From Anaerolineales bacterium (GTDB taxonomy: Bacteria > Chloroflexota > Anaerolineae > Anaerolineales > Anaerolineaceae), in NCBI GenBank assembly GCA_020060485.1, contig JAGVAB010000060.1, forward strand, positions 1-9,285: a DNA stretch of 9,285 nt, read 5' to 3'. Below the pieces are notes generated by a model that was not told the DNA's origin, did no database searches, and saw nothing but the letters and a program-made list of their open reading frames with translations. A program made the position numbers and the translations under genes. Positions 1 to 5,922 of the stretch are shown piece after piece (position 1 is the first letter of the stretch; each line of letters opens with the position of its first letter).

Positions 1-53
1 CCTCCCCCGGCCTATGAAGTCTGATTTACAAATCCAATCCGTGCCGGGGGAGG
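1..53. repeat. GC-rich inverted repeat at the left edge
   Basis: The arm CCTCCCCCGGC (1-11) is perfectly complementary to GCCGGGGGAGG (43-53), with a 31-nt loop. The left arm starts at base 1, so the repeat may extend beyond the window. The long loop and the absence of a T-run after the right arm argue against a standard intrinsic terminator. It could be the end of an upstream gene's 3' structure or a repeat element; the sequence does not decide. Confidence 0.5.
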
Positions 54-373
54 AATCCATTATCATCTTTATTTTGCATCTACTTTGGTCTGGATAACCT
101 TCACTGTTTTGGAAAATCGTAAATGTCAAGCTTTCTTGAGAATGACATGTAAAAATGCGCATGGCCTTCTCAAAGTTAATTTTCCATCCTTCCATTCTTC
201 TGCAGGAAGGGAGAGCTTTTTGTGGGGAACATTCCTTATACAGAGAGTCAGATTTTCGAAAAGTCAAGCGAAAAGAAGAATGCCAAAAAAGTGTCCATAT
301 CCGTGGTTTGGCCGTCCAACGGGAACAAACCTTGCAAGGAATTGACTTGATTAAACCGTGATTTCTCGCACCA
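54..373. other. AT-rich intergenic region, no gene supported
   Basis: The short open frames here overlap each other, lack convincing Shine-Dalgarno sequences and have no recognisable protein features. Small dyads are visible: ATGTCA (123-128) with TGACAT (143-148), TCAAG/CTTGA nested inside at 126-139, and CCTTCC (188-193) with GGAAGG (205-210). None is accompanied by a promoter or T-run good enough to name a function. A TTGACT lies at 342-347, but it is 29 nt from the -10 box at 377, too far to act as its -35. Confidence 0.5.
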
Positions 374-382
374 TGCTATAAT
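374..382 (+). promoter_or_regulatory. Extended -10 promoter of the envelope operon
   Basis: TGCTATAAT is a perfect extended -10 element (TGn plus TATAAT). No -35 hexamer sits at 16-18 nt spacing, which is acceptable for extended -10 promoters. Transcription would begin near 389, giving a leader of about 56 nt to the chosen start at 445. It leaves only about 11 nt before the alternative ATG at 400. Confidence 0.65.
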
Positions 383-444
383 GAAGAAAGTGATTCCGAA
401 TGCCTTTATCCAGTTTTGGCAGGATTGTACCAGCAGGGAGGGGT

Positions 445-3036
445 ATGAATACATTGATCCAAAAGGTTTTTGACATCCTCACGTCATCTCCCGAAAATCT
501 GATCTATCATCTTGTACTGGCCTTTGCTGTCATGGCCGCCTTGCAAACTGTACTCGTCATCCAGCGCAACAGCAGCACAATTCGCGCCCGGCGCATGATG
601 TTTGGATTGGCAATTTTACTGCTCGGCCAGCTCTTTCTTTTCCTGTCCAGCGCCTTCGCCTGGCAAGGATTGGCCAACCCCAAGGCCTTTCTGCCGCCCC
701 TTGACCGGGCAGTGGTCACCCTGAGCATCATCTGGGCTGTCTGGCTGTGGGCATTCCCCAAACCGCAGCGCTTGACCGATGCATTGGCCGCCGTACTCAG
801 TCTTTTTGTGATCATCTTTCTGGTTGCCACCTTCCTGCTCTGGAATCGCCAATTGCTCAATACCGGCTTCAATACTTCTCTGCTGGATACTGGTTGGAGC
901 ATTCTGATGGTGTTCCTGATCCTGGCCGGCTTATTGGCGTTGCTCATCAAACGCAATTCCGGCTGGGGAATAGGCGCCAGTTTCCTGCTCCTGCACCTGG
1001 TTGGCGTTTTGGCTCACCTGTTTTGGGGCAAAACCGGCGGGGATTATTCTGCCCCGTTGCGCCTCGCAATGCTATGCGCATACCCCTTGCTGCCCAGTCT
1101 GATCAATCATCTTCAGGTAGAACCTGCACAACCCGCACCTACATCCTACGCAGAAACACAAGTGACTGCCCCGCTTGTCAGTTTTGACGCCCTGGGGATG
1201 GAACGCCGCCGCTATACGGCTGACCCGCGCTCCTCGTATACCTGGCTGAAATTGGCTGTCGAAGAAGATGCCCGCCAAATTCCTTATGCCCTGGCACGCG
1301 CCATTGCCCAGTCCCTGGTATCCGACCTGTGCATCCTGGCTTCTGCCCCGCCCCACGGGATGATCAACCTCGAATCCGGGTTTGACCTGATCCAGGAAGA
1401 AGAACTCGCTCCGGCTGCCATGCGCCGGGACGCGCTGCCTGCTCTGGCCAATGCGTTGCAGCACGGCGAAACACTGTTGCTCAACAATGATCCTGCATCG
1501 CCCGACCCTGGATTGCATGAACTGGCCCAAACCCTGGGCCTGGATCAACCCGGCAATTTGATGGTCGTGCCCATCCTTGGGGAAAAACAAACTGCCAGCG
1601 GCATTCTTTTCATGTCACCCTATTCCAACCGGGTGTGGAATGAGGATGACATCACCTATATGATGGGTATCAGCGAGCTTATTGGACGCCTCCTGTATCA
1701 ACCGGCGCAGGAAACTCCCGCTGTTCGTGACTCCACCACAGAAACAAGCCCAACATCTCCCGCTGCTGAAAGCGAATTGGTTGTTGCCCTGAGCAGCCTG
1801 GCCGCCGTGCAGCATGAACTGGAGGAAGCCCGTATCACCATCACCTCCCTGACCCAGAACCTGGAGCAAGCCAGGCAGCAAAGCAGCGCGCCTGAAAAAG
1901 AACTGCAAATCGCCCGTGAAAACCTGGCGGCGATTGAACAACAACTGGCCGAAAACGAAACAAAACAAAACGCCCTGCAGTCCGAGCTGGCCGAAACCCG
2001 TCAAACGATACAGGAACTCCAGACAGAAAACCAGACATTGGCCCGGGAAATGCGGCAGCAATCCGGTGCTGAAGGTACCGAATTGTTCGAGTTGCAGCAG
2101 CAACATGAACTGCTGAAAAACAGCCTGGAACAACTCAGGGCCGAAAATGAAGACCTGCGCCGCAGCCTTCAGGCCGCCCGGGCCGAAGAACCAGATCTGG
2201 AAGCCCAATTCCGCATGACGCTGGAAGAAACTGCGCAGCTCAAAAACGCCCTGGGCAGCGCCAATAGCAAGATCGCCATTCTGGAAAACCAGATCAACGG
2301 TCCGGCACCCTTGTCGGCCAGTGACCAGAAAATGATCATCGGCCTTGGCCAGGAACTGCGCCAGCCTCTGGCCTCGATCGTGGGCTATTCTGATCTGCTG
2401 CTTTCCGAAAAAACCGGCATCCTGGGCGCCCTGCAGCACCGCCTCATGCTCCGCGTCAGGCAGGCCACCCAGCGCATGGAAAAACTGCTTGAAGAGATCA
2501 ATGCCATCATCAACCGCTCTGGAGACCGTGAGACCAGCGTTGTAACAGTGGATTTCAATGCCATTATTGACAAGACAATTGCCAGGGTGGGCAACGCCTT
2601 GCGCGACAAGGACATCGGTCTGCGGTTCGACCTGCCAGAAGACATTCCATCAGTGCACGTGGATGAAGACTCAATTGAACAGGTGATCTTCTATCTGATG
2701 CAAAATGCGATCCTCGCCACCCCCAAGGAAGGCTCGATCAGCCTGCATGTGAATGTTGAAACCCAGGCTGAGCAGCCTCACTTTATGATCCAGGTGACCG
2801 ATTCTGGCGGCGGCATCGCCATGGATGATCTGCCGCGTGTCTTCTCGCGCACCTATCTCGAGGACCACCCGGAGATCTCCGGGCTAGGCGACCAGGGTGT
2901 TGGGCTTTCAATTGCCAAAACCCTGACAGAAGCCCATAAAGGCCGCATCTGGGTTGAAAGCGATCCAGGGAATACCACCACGTTCAGCGTTCTCTTCCCG
3001 TTCCGTCTGGATGAAGAAGAAGTACAAGCTGGGTGA
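445..3036 (+). CDS. Membrane GAF/coiled-coil histidine-kinase-like protein lacking the phospho-acceptor His
   Basis: This 863-residue protein looks like a membrane signal transducer. About seven hydrophobic segments span residues 20-223. A GAF-like domain follows at roughly 265-418, then a long Glu/Gln/Ala-rich coiled coil at about 443-622, a HisKA-like helical pair at about 625-690, and a C-terminal HATPase_c domain at about 735-858. The ATP-binding boxes are intact: N754 (LMQNA), D786 (DSGGGI), the F-box (LPRVFSRTY) and the G2 box (GDQGVGLS, 816-822). The H-box, normally SHELRTP, reads GQELRQP, so Gln636 (CAG, 2350-2352) takes the place of the phosphorylated His. It may therefore be a pseudokinase or scaffold, or its partners may supply the phospho-acceptor. 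The start at 445 follows AGGGAGGGG (435-443). The in-frame ATG at 400 has no Shine-Dalgarno and almost no leader. No response regulator is adjacent, and the next gene begins 4 nt after the stop. Confidence 0.85.
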   Translation: MNTLIQKVFDILTSSPENLIYHLVLAFAVMAALQTVLVIQRNSSTIRARRMMFGLAILLLGQLFLFLSSAFAWQGLANPKAFLPPLDRAVVTLSIIWAVWLWAFPKPQRLTDALAAVLSLFVIIFLVATFLLWNRQLLNTGFNTSLLDTGWSILMVFLILAGLLALLIKRNSGWGIGASFLLLHLVGVLAHLFWGKTGGDYSAPLRLAMLCAYPLLPSLINHLQVEPAQPAPTSYAETQVTAPLVSFDALGMERRRYTADPRSSYTWLKLAVEEDARQIPYALARAIAQSLVSDLCILASAPPHGMINLESGFDLIQEEELAPAAMRRDALPALANALQHGETLLLNNDPASPDPGLHELAQTLGLDQPGNLMVVPILGEKQTASGILFMSPYSNRVWNEDDITYMMGISELIGRLLYQPAQETPAVRDSTTETSPTSPAAESELVVALSSLAAVQHELEEARITITSLTQNLEQARQQSSAPEKELQIARENLAAIEQQLAENETKQNALQSELAETRQTIQELQTENQTLAREMRQQSGAEGTELFELQQQHELLKNSLEQLRAENEDLRRSLQAARAEEPDLEAQFRMTLEETAQLKNALGSANSKIAILENQINGPAPLSASDQKMIIGLGQELRQPLASIVGYSDLLLSEKTGILGALQHRLMLRVRQATQRMEKLLEEINAIINRSGDRETSVVTVDFNAIIDKTIARVGNALRDKDIGLRFDLPEDIPSVHVDEDSIEQVIFYLMQNAILATPKEGSISLHVNVETQAEQPHFMIQVTDSGGGIAMDDLPRVFSRTYLEDHPEISGLGDQGVGLSIAKTLTEAHKGRIWVESDPGNTTTFSVLFPFRLDEEEVQAG

Positions 3037-3040
3037 TCTT

Positions 3041-4366
3041 ATGAAAAACTTGCGAGAACTTTTGCTGGGACTATTTACCGCACTCACTTCCACTGTCATC
3101 GTTTTGGGAGCGCTGTCACTGTCGGTTGCGGAAAACATGACGGCCATTGTGCCGGAAAGAACTGCGGTTGCTGCCACCGAAATGGTTGTAGCCACCGCCC
3201 CGTCTGCCTTGTTCTCGGAAAAAACCCTGGTGATCGTGCCCCACACCGCCACACCCTCCGGAATTACCACAACGGGACCCATTTCCTCTCCTACCAGCAC
3301 CTGCCAGACACCCCAGGGCTGGCTTGCCTACACGGTTCAGGCCGGTGACACCCTGGACACGCTGGCAACATCGCATCAATCAACGAAAACTGTTCTGAAA
3401 GAAGGAAACTGCCTGGTCAGCGATTCCCTGCTGCCCAACACGGTCATTTACCTGCCGCCATCCGCGCCGACGGCCACCTTCACCCCCCAGGCGACGCTCA
3501 CACCCATTCTTTGCAGCGCCCCACCTTTGGGCTGGACAACCTACACGATCCAATCTGGCGACACACTGACTTCCTTAAGCTATCGCTATCAGGTCAGCGT
3601 TCCCGATCTGCAAAGATTCAACTGCCTTGGCAGTTCCTATTCCATCACAGTCGGCCAGCGGTTCTTTGTTCCCTTCCGGCCCACCGTTGTGCCAACCCGC
3701 CCGCCTCTCTGGACACCCTGGCCAACAGCCACAATTCCGCCATTCAAAACCGCAACGCCATTCCCAACGCCCACCTTTGATTCCAACCTGGCTCCCCTGG
3801 ATTTGACTCTCTCCAATGACAGCATCATTGAGAATCAATCTGCCGGCACAGTGATCGGCATTTTCACCACCGCAGATCCCAATCCGGGTGACAGCCATAC
3901 CCTGACTTTGCTCAGCTCAGATGGCGGTCCCTTTGCCCTTTCGGGCGCCAGCCTGATCGCTACCGCACCGTTGAACTATGAAGCCAGAAGCCTCTACACC
4001 ATCCGCGTCCGCACCACAGACCGCGGCGGCAAGAGCCTGGAAAAGAACTTCTGGATCACCGTGATTGATGTGAACGAAGCGCCCACCAGCATCAGCATCA
4101 GCAACTCATCGGTCGCCTCCGGCCAGCCAGCGGGCACTGTGGTTGGCGTCCTGATCACCAGCGACCCCGACAACGGCGACAGCCATACCTATTCCCTGTT
4201 TGGCGGCGAGACCGGCCCCTTCACCCTGCAAAACAACGTTCTCGTTACCAATACCATGCTGGATGCCTCCCTGAAAAGCAGCTACAACATCATGATCCGC
4301 AGCGTGGATCGCGGCGGTCTGTGGGTAGACCAGCAGTTCTACATCACTGTTCTGCCTGCGCAATAA
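3041..4366 (+). CDS. Exported LysM/cadherin-like repeat surface protein
   Basis: The 441-residue product has an N-terminal hydrophobic segment (about 7-30) acting as a signal anchor or signal peptide. Two LysM domains follow: about 97-140 (YTVQAGDTLDTLA) and 168-212 (YTIQSGDTLTSLS). Each is preceded by a Cys and carries a second Cys after 'N' (C88/C124 and C158/C195), suggesting one disulfide per module outside the cell. A Pro/Thr-rich linker spans about 213-250. Two cadherin-like repeats fill the rest (about 252-350 and 350-441), recognisable by 'SNDSIIENQSAGTVIG', 'DPNPGDSHT', 'DRGGKS' and the 'DVNEAPT' junction. LysM domains bind N-acetylglucosamine-containing wall polymers, and cadherin-like folds often bind Ca2+ and mediate adhesion. 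The start at 3041 is preceded by GGGTGATC, matching the 3' part of an extended Shine-Dalgarno. An alternative ATG at 3011 overlaps the upstream gene and has no Shine-Dalgarno. The 4-nt gap implies translational coupling with the kinase-like gene. Confidence 0.85.
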   Translation: MKNLRELLLGLFTALTSTVIVLGALSLSVAENMTAIVPERTAVAATEMVVATAPSALFSEKTLVIVPHTATPSGITTTGPISSPTSTCQTPQGWLAYTVQAGDTLDTLATSHQSTKTVLKEGNCLVSDSLLPNTVIYLPPSAPTATFTPQATLTPILCSAPPLGWTTYTIQSGDTLTSLSYRYQVSVPDLQRFNCLGSSYSITVGQRFFVPFRPTVVPTRPPLWTPWPTATIPPFKTATPFPTPTFDSNLAPLDLTLSNDSIIENQSAGTVIGIFTTADPNPGDSHTLTLLSSDGGPFALSGASLIATAPLNYEARSLYTIRVRTTDRGGKSLEKNFWITVIDVNEAPTSISISNSSVASGQPAGTVVGVLITSDPDNGDSHTYSLFGGETGPFTLQNNVLVTNTMLDASLKSSYNIMIRSVDRGGLWVDQQFYITVLPAQ

Positions 4367-4406
4367 AGCCTGGCACAGTCCAGCCAAATACTGGCAAGAT
4401 CAACCA

Positions 4407-5417
4407 ATGCAAAAACGCCTGATCATCCTCACCATCCTGGCTGCAGTCCTTTTGGCCTGCAGCCTTCCCATTCGTTACGTGGATGAAACGCGCATCACGC
4501 CCGTGGTAGATACGCCCGAGCCTGCTGCGCCAGTTTTCCCCACTCCGCTGCCTTACCAGCCGAAGCTGCCAACCCCTACCATCCATCTGACCATGACCGC
4601 ATCGCCCACGCCGGAACCTTCGGCCACCCCGCTGCCCACGCCCTGGTTGAATCGGCCCGCAGGACAGGTCAACATTTTGGTACTCGGCGTTGACGAACGC
4701 CCTGGGATGCGTGGTTACCGCACAGATGTCATCCTGTGGGTATCACTCAATCCGGCACAAGGCACAGCCAGCGTCATTTCTTTTCCGCGTGATCTCTATG
4801 TTCACATCCCCGGACATCAGGATAATCGTATCAATGTAGCCCATTCCTTTGGTTTTCAAACCCTGGCAGAGACATTTGCCGTCAACTTTGGCGTGCGTCC
4901 GGATCACTACATCATGACCAATTTCGAGGGCTTTACCAACATTGTCAATTCCCTGGGAGGGATCGTGGTGGAGGCCGCCACAGACCTGACCGACAAATGC
5001 GACCTGCCCCAGGCAGTCAATGGGTATTGCACCATCCGGGCAGGCTCGAATCATATGGATGCCCAAACAGCCTTGTGGTACGTGCGTGCCCGCTACACCA
5101 CCAGCGACTTCAACCGTGCCCGCCGCTCACGCGAGGTTCTGTTGGCCCTCTTTCGCGGCATGGTTTCCATTGATGCCGTGACCAAAGCCCCCGCCCTATA
5201 CGAACAATATCGAGCTAATGTGGATACTGACCTGAGCCTGCAAGATATCCTGCCCCTGGTGCCCCTGGCTGTTGATCTGACCCAGCCAGGCCGCATGCGG
5301 CTATATAACCTGACATCGGATCATGTCACCTCCTTCGTTACAGAAACCGGCGCCCAGGTTTTGCTCCCCAATGTAGAAGCCATTCAAGGACTCTTCTACC
5401 AGGCGCTGATGCCATAG
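4407..5417 (+). CDS. LCP-family (LytR-CpsA-Psr) lipoprotein
   Basis: The 336-residue protein starts with a lipoprotein signal peptide ending in LLAC (Cys18), followed by a Pro/Thr-rich spacer to about residue 84 and one LCP domain (about 86-336). Family motifs are clear: NILVLGVDER (89-98), YRTDVILWVSLNP (104-116), FPRDLYVHIPG (126-136), RINVAHSFG (141-149), MTNFEGFTNIVNSLGGIVV (170-188), YVRARYTTSDFNRARRSR (225-242). LCP enzymes transfer undecaprenyl-linked glycopolymers to peptidoglycan or to wall proteins outside the membrane. Arg104, Asp106, Arg128, Asp129, Arg227, Arg229, Asp234 and Arg237 sit where the family's lipid-phosphate and metal ligands lie. C198 and C208 flank a short loop and could form a disulfide. 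Most LCP proteins use an N-terminal transmembrane helix, so a lipobox is a less common anchor. The start has only a weak upstream GGCAAG; it is chosen because the signal peptide begins there. The gene lies 40 nt after the LysM gene and probably shares its transcript. Confidence 0.9.
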   Translation: MQKRLIILTILAAVLLACSLPIRYVDETRITPVVDTPEPAAPVFPTPLPYQPKLPTPTIHLTMTASPTPEPSATPLPTPWLNRPAGQVNILVLGVDERPGMRGYRTDVILWVSLNPAQGTASVISFPRDLYVHIPGHQDNRINVAHSFGFQTLAETFAVNFGVRPDHYIMTNFEGFTNIVNSLGGIVVEAATDLTDKCDLPQAVNGYCTIRAGSNHMDAQTALWYVRARYTTSDFNRARRSREVLLALFRGMVSIDAVTKAPALYEQYRANVDTDLSLQDILPLVPLAVDLTQPGRMRLYNLTSDHVTSFVTETGAQVLLPNVEAIQGLFYQALMP

Positions 5418-5438
5418 ATGCCTTACAACGTCAATTTG

Positions 5439-5467
5439 TTGACAAAACCTTGAGTTCATAGTATGAT
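5439..5467 (+). promoter_or_regulatory. Sigma70-type promoter of the tRNA gene
   Basis: The -35 TTGACA (5439-5444) is a perfect match, and the -10 TATGAT (5462-5467) differs from consensus at one base. The spacer is exactly 17 nt. Transcription would start near 5474, about 20 nt upstream of the mature tRNA. It is the strongest-looking promoter in the window, as expected for a stable RNA. Confidence 0.85.
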
Positions 5468-5472
5468 TTTGG

Positions 5473-5490
5473 CGCTTCCCATAGGAAGCG
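5473..5490 (+). other. Hairpin in the tRNA precursor leader
   Basis: CGCTTCC (5473-5479) and GGAAGCG (5484-5490) form a perfect 7-bp stem with a CATA loop. It covers nearly all of the predicted 5' leader and ends four nucleotides before the mature tRNA. It may influence 5' processing or folding of the precursor, but no function is shown. Confidence 0.55.
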
Positions 5491-5494
5491 GTTT

Positions 5495-5569
5495 GGCGAG
5501 GTAGCTCAGTGGTAGAGCAGGGGACTCATAAGCCCTTGGTCGTGAGTTCAAATCTCACCCTCGCCACCA
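5495..5569 (+). tRNA. tRNA with CAU anticodon (elongator Met, or Ile2)
   Basis: A complete cloverleaf with encoded CCA is visible. The acceptor is GGCGAGG/CCTCGCC (5495-5501, 5559-5565), the D-arm GCTC/GAGC, the anticodon loop CTCATAA with CAT at 5527-5529, the T-arm GTGAG/CTCAC with loop TTCAAAT, the discriminator A (5566) and CCA (5567-5569). The paired G1-C72 excludes initiator tRNA. CAU can mean elongator Met or a lysidine-modified Ile2. The acceptor positions 4-69 G-C and 5-68 A-U lack the C4-G69 and C5-G68 pairs known to favour E. coli TilS, so Met is slightly preferred. The anticodon stem is weak, with a 27-43 G-U and a 31-39 A-G apposition. The 3' half is partly repeated downstream. 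Confidence 0.9.
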
Positions 5570-5572
5570 TAA

Positions 5573-5605
5573 CGCCGTTCACTCAGCCTGCCGAAGTGGA
5601 CGGTG
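5573..5605 (+). repeat. REP-like palindrome, copy 1
   Basis: CGCCGTTCAC (5573-5582) pairs with GTGGACGGTG (5596-5605): a 10-bp stem with two G-U wobbles and a 13-nt loop (TCAGCCTGCCGAA). It begins 3 nt after the encoded CCA and is followed by AATTCTTT, so it could help end tRNA transcription. The loop side (CTTCGGCAGGCTGAG on the - strand) resembles short palindromic repeats scattered through many bacterial genomes. Confidence 0.7.
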
Positions 5606-5625
5606 AATTCTTTAATCCCCCCAAT

Positions 5626-5678
5626 TTGGTCGTGAGCACCCGCAAGGGTGTACCATTCCCATCTCACCCTCGCCACCA
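5626..5678 (+). repeat. tRNA 3'-end copy with altered T-loop, copy 1
   Basis: TTGGTCGTGAG (5626-5636) equals tRNA bases 5536-5546, and ATCTCACCCTCGCCACCA (5661-5678) equals 5552-5569. Between them the tRNA has five bases, TTCAA, while this copy has 24 bases (5637-5660). Those begin with the hairpin CACCC-GCAA-GGGTG (5637-5650), a 5-bp stem with a GNRA tetraloop. The T-stem halves and 3' acceptor strand survive, but no 5' acceptor strand, D-arm or anticodon arm is present. It cannot be a functional tRNA. Confidence 0.85.
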
Positions 5679-5681
5679 TAA

Positions 5682-5714
5682 CGCCGTTCACTCAGCCTGC
5701 CGAAGTGGACGGTG
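5682..5714 (+). repeat. REP-like palindrome, copy 2
   Basis: The sequence is identical to copy 1, with arms at 5682-5691 and 5705-5714 and the same 13-nt loop and trailing AATTCTTT. Confidence 0.7.
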
Positions 5715-5732
5715 AATTCTTTAATCCCCAAT

Positions 5733-5785
5733 TTGGTCGTGAGCACCCGCGAGGGTGTGCCATTCCCATCTCACCCTCGCCACCA
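5733..5785 (+). repeat. tRNA 3'-end copy with altered T-loop, copy 2
   Basis: It has the same layout as copy 1: TTGGTCGTGAG (5733-5743), a 24-nt insert (5744-5767) and ATCTCACCCTCGCCACCA (5768-5785). The hairpin here is CACCC-GCGA-GGGTG (5744-5757). The tetraloop differs from copy 1 by one base (GCAA to GCGA) and stays within the GNRA pattern. The only other change in the insert is A to G at 5759. Confidence 0.85.
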
Positions 5786-5788
5786 TAA

Positions 5789-5821
5789 CGCCGTTCACTC
5801 AGCCTGCCGAAGTGGACGGTG
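5789..5821 (+). repeat. REP-like palindrome, copy 3
   Basis: It is identical to copies 1 and 2, with arms at 5789-5798 and 5812-5821. The surrounding unit ends about 13 bp later, just before the -35 box of the GntR promoter. Confidence 0.7.
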
Positions 5822-5842
5822 AATTCTTTCATCCAAAACAGC

Positions 5843-5871
5843 TTGACACAATCAATCGTTCATGCTATCCT
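5843..5871 (+). promoter_or_regulatory. Promoter of the GntR-SIS operon
   Basis: TTGACA (5843-5848) and TATCCT (5866-5871) are separated by 17 nt, and TG at 5863-5864 makes an extended -10 (TGCTATCCT). The start point would be near 5878. This also shows that the long open frame running upstream through the repeats is not the real N-terminus of the regulator. Confidence 0.8.
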
Positions 5872-5882
5872 GTACGTACAGG
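5869..5882. promoter_or_regulatory. Candidate GntR operator palindrome
   Basis: CCTGTACGTACAGG is a perfect 14-bp palindrome overlapping the -10 box and the predicted start point. HutC-type GntR regulators typically bind GT-N-TA-N-AC dyads, and the core GTACGTAC has the same GT...AC framework with CG at the centre. Binding here would block RNA polymerase, giving autorepression. The location and symmetry are seen; the assignment to the downstream regulator is inferred. Confidence 0.75.
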
Positions 5883-5883
5883 C

Positions 5884-5899
5884 GTACAAGCATCTGTAC
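5884..5899. promoter_or_regulatory. Second GTACA/TGTAC inverted repeat
   Basis: GTACA (5884-5888) and TGTAC (5895-5899) are inverted around a 6-nt spacer and reuse the half-sites of the adjacent palindrome. This could be an auxiliary site for the same repressor, though the wider spacing makes it less certain. Confidence 0.4.
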
Positions 5900-5922
5900 C
5901 AAATCCAGCACAGGTCCCAAAT

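Larger units (their letters stand above)
5536..5834 (+). repeat. Tandem array built on the tRNA 3' end (three units, last partial)
   Basis: The segment starting ATCTCACCCTCGCC occurs at 5552, 5661 and 5768, giving periods of 109 and 107 bp. The 2-bp difference is in a C-run (six versus four Cs, near 5617-5622 and 5726-5729). Each unit contains the tRNA 3' strand ending in CCA, then AACGCCG, a palindrome, then GAATTCTTT. Units one and two continue with AATC, the C-run and AATTTGGTCGTGAG, which leads into the next unit. The third unit diverges after GAATTCTTT, at about 5834. Copies are nearly identical, implying recent duplication or active homogenisation. The array accounts for the spurious open frames crossing 5509-5922. 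Confidence 0.9.

Noticed and set aside
85..361. Two overlapping short open frames upstream of the kinase-like gene
   Set aside because: They have no Shine-Dalgarno and no domain or membrane/signal features, and they lie in AT-rich spacer ahead of the promoter.
342..382. TTGACT at 342-347 as the -35 of the first promoter
   Set aside because: The spacer to TATAAT would be 29 nt, well outside the working range.
400..444. Upstream ATG giving a 15-residue longer kinase-like protein
   Set aside because: The predicted transcript start leaves about 11 nt before it and no ribosome site, whereas AGGGAGGGG precedes the ATG at 445.
5495..5569. Initiator tRNA-fMet
   Set aside because: Position 1-72 is a G-C pair, and the three G-C pairs typical next to the anticodon loop of initiators are not in place.
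5509..5715. A 68-residue open frame through the tRNA and repeats
   Set aside because: It starts inside the tRNA and its translation repeats because the DNA repeats; nothing suggests a protein.
5536..5834. CRISPR array
   Set aside because: There are only three units, the whole 107-109-bp unit is conserved with no variable spacers, and no cas gene is present.
5755..5922. A 56-residue N-terminal extension of the GntR regulator
   Set aside because: It reads through the repeat array and across the operon's own promoter and operator, so it cannot be on the normal transcript.
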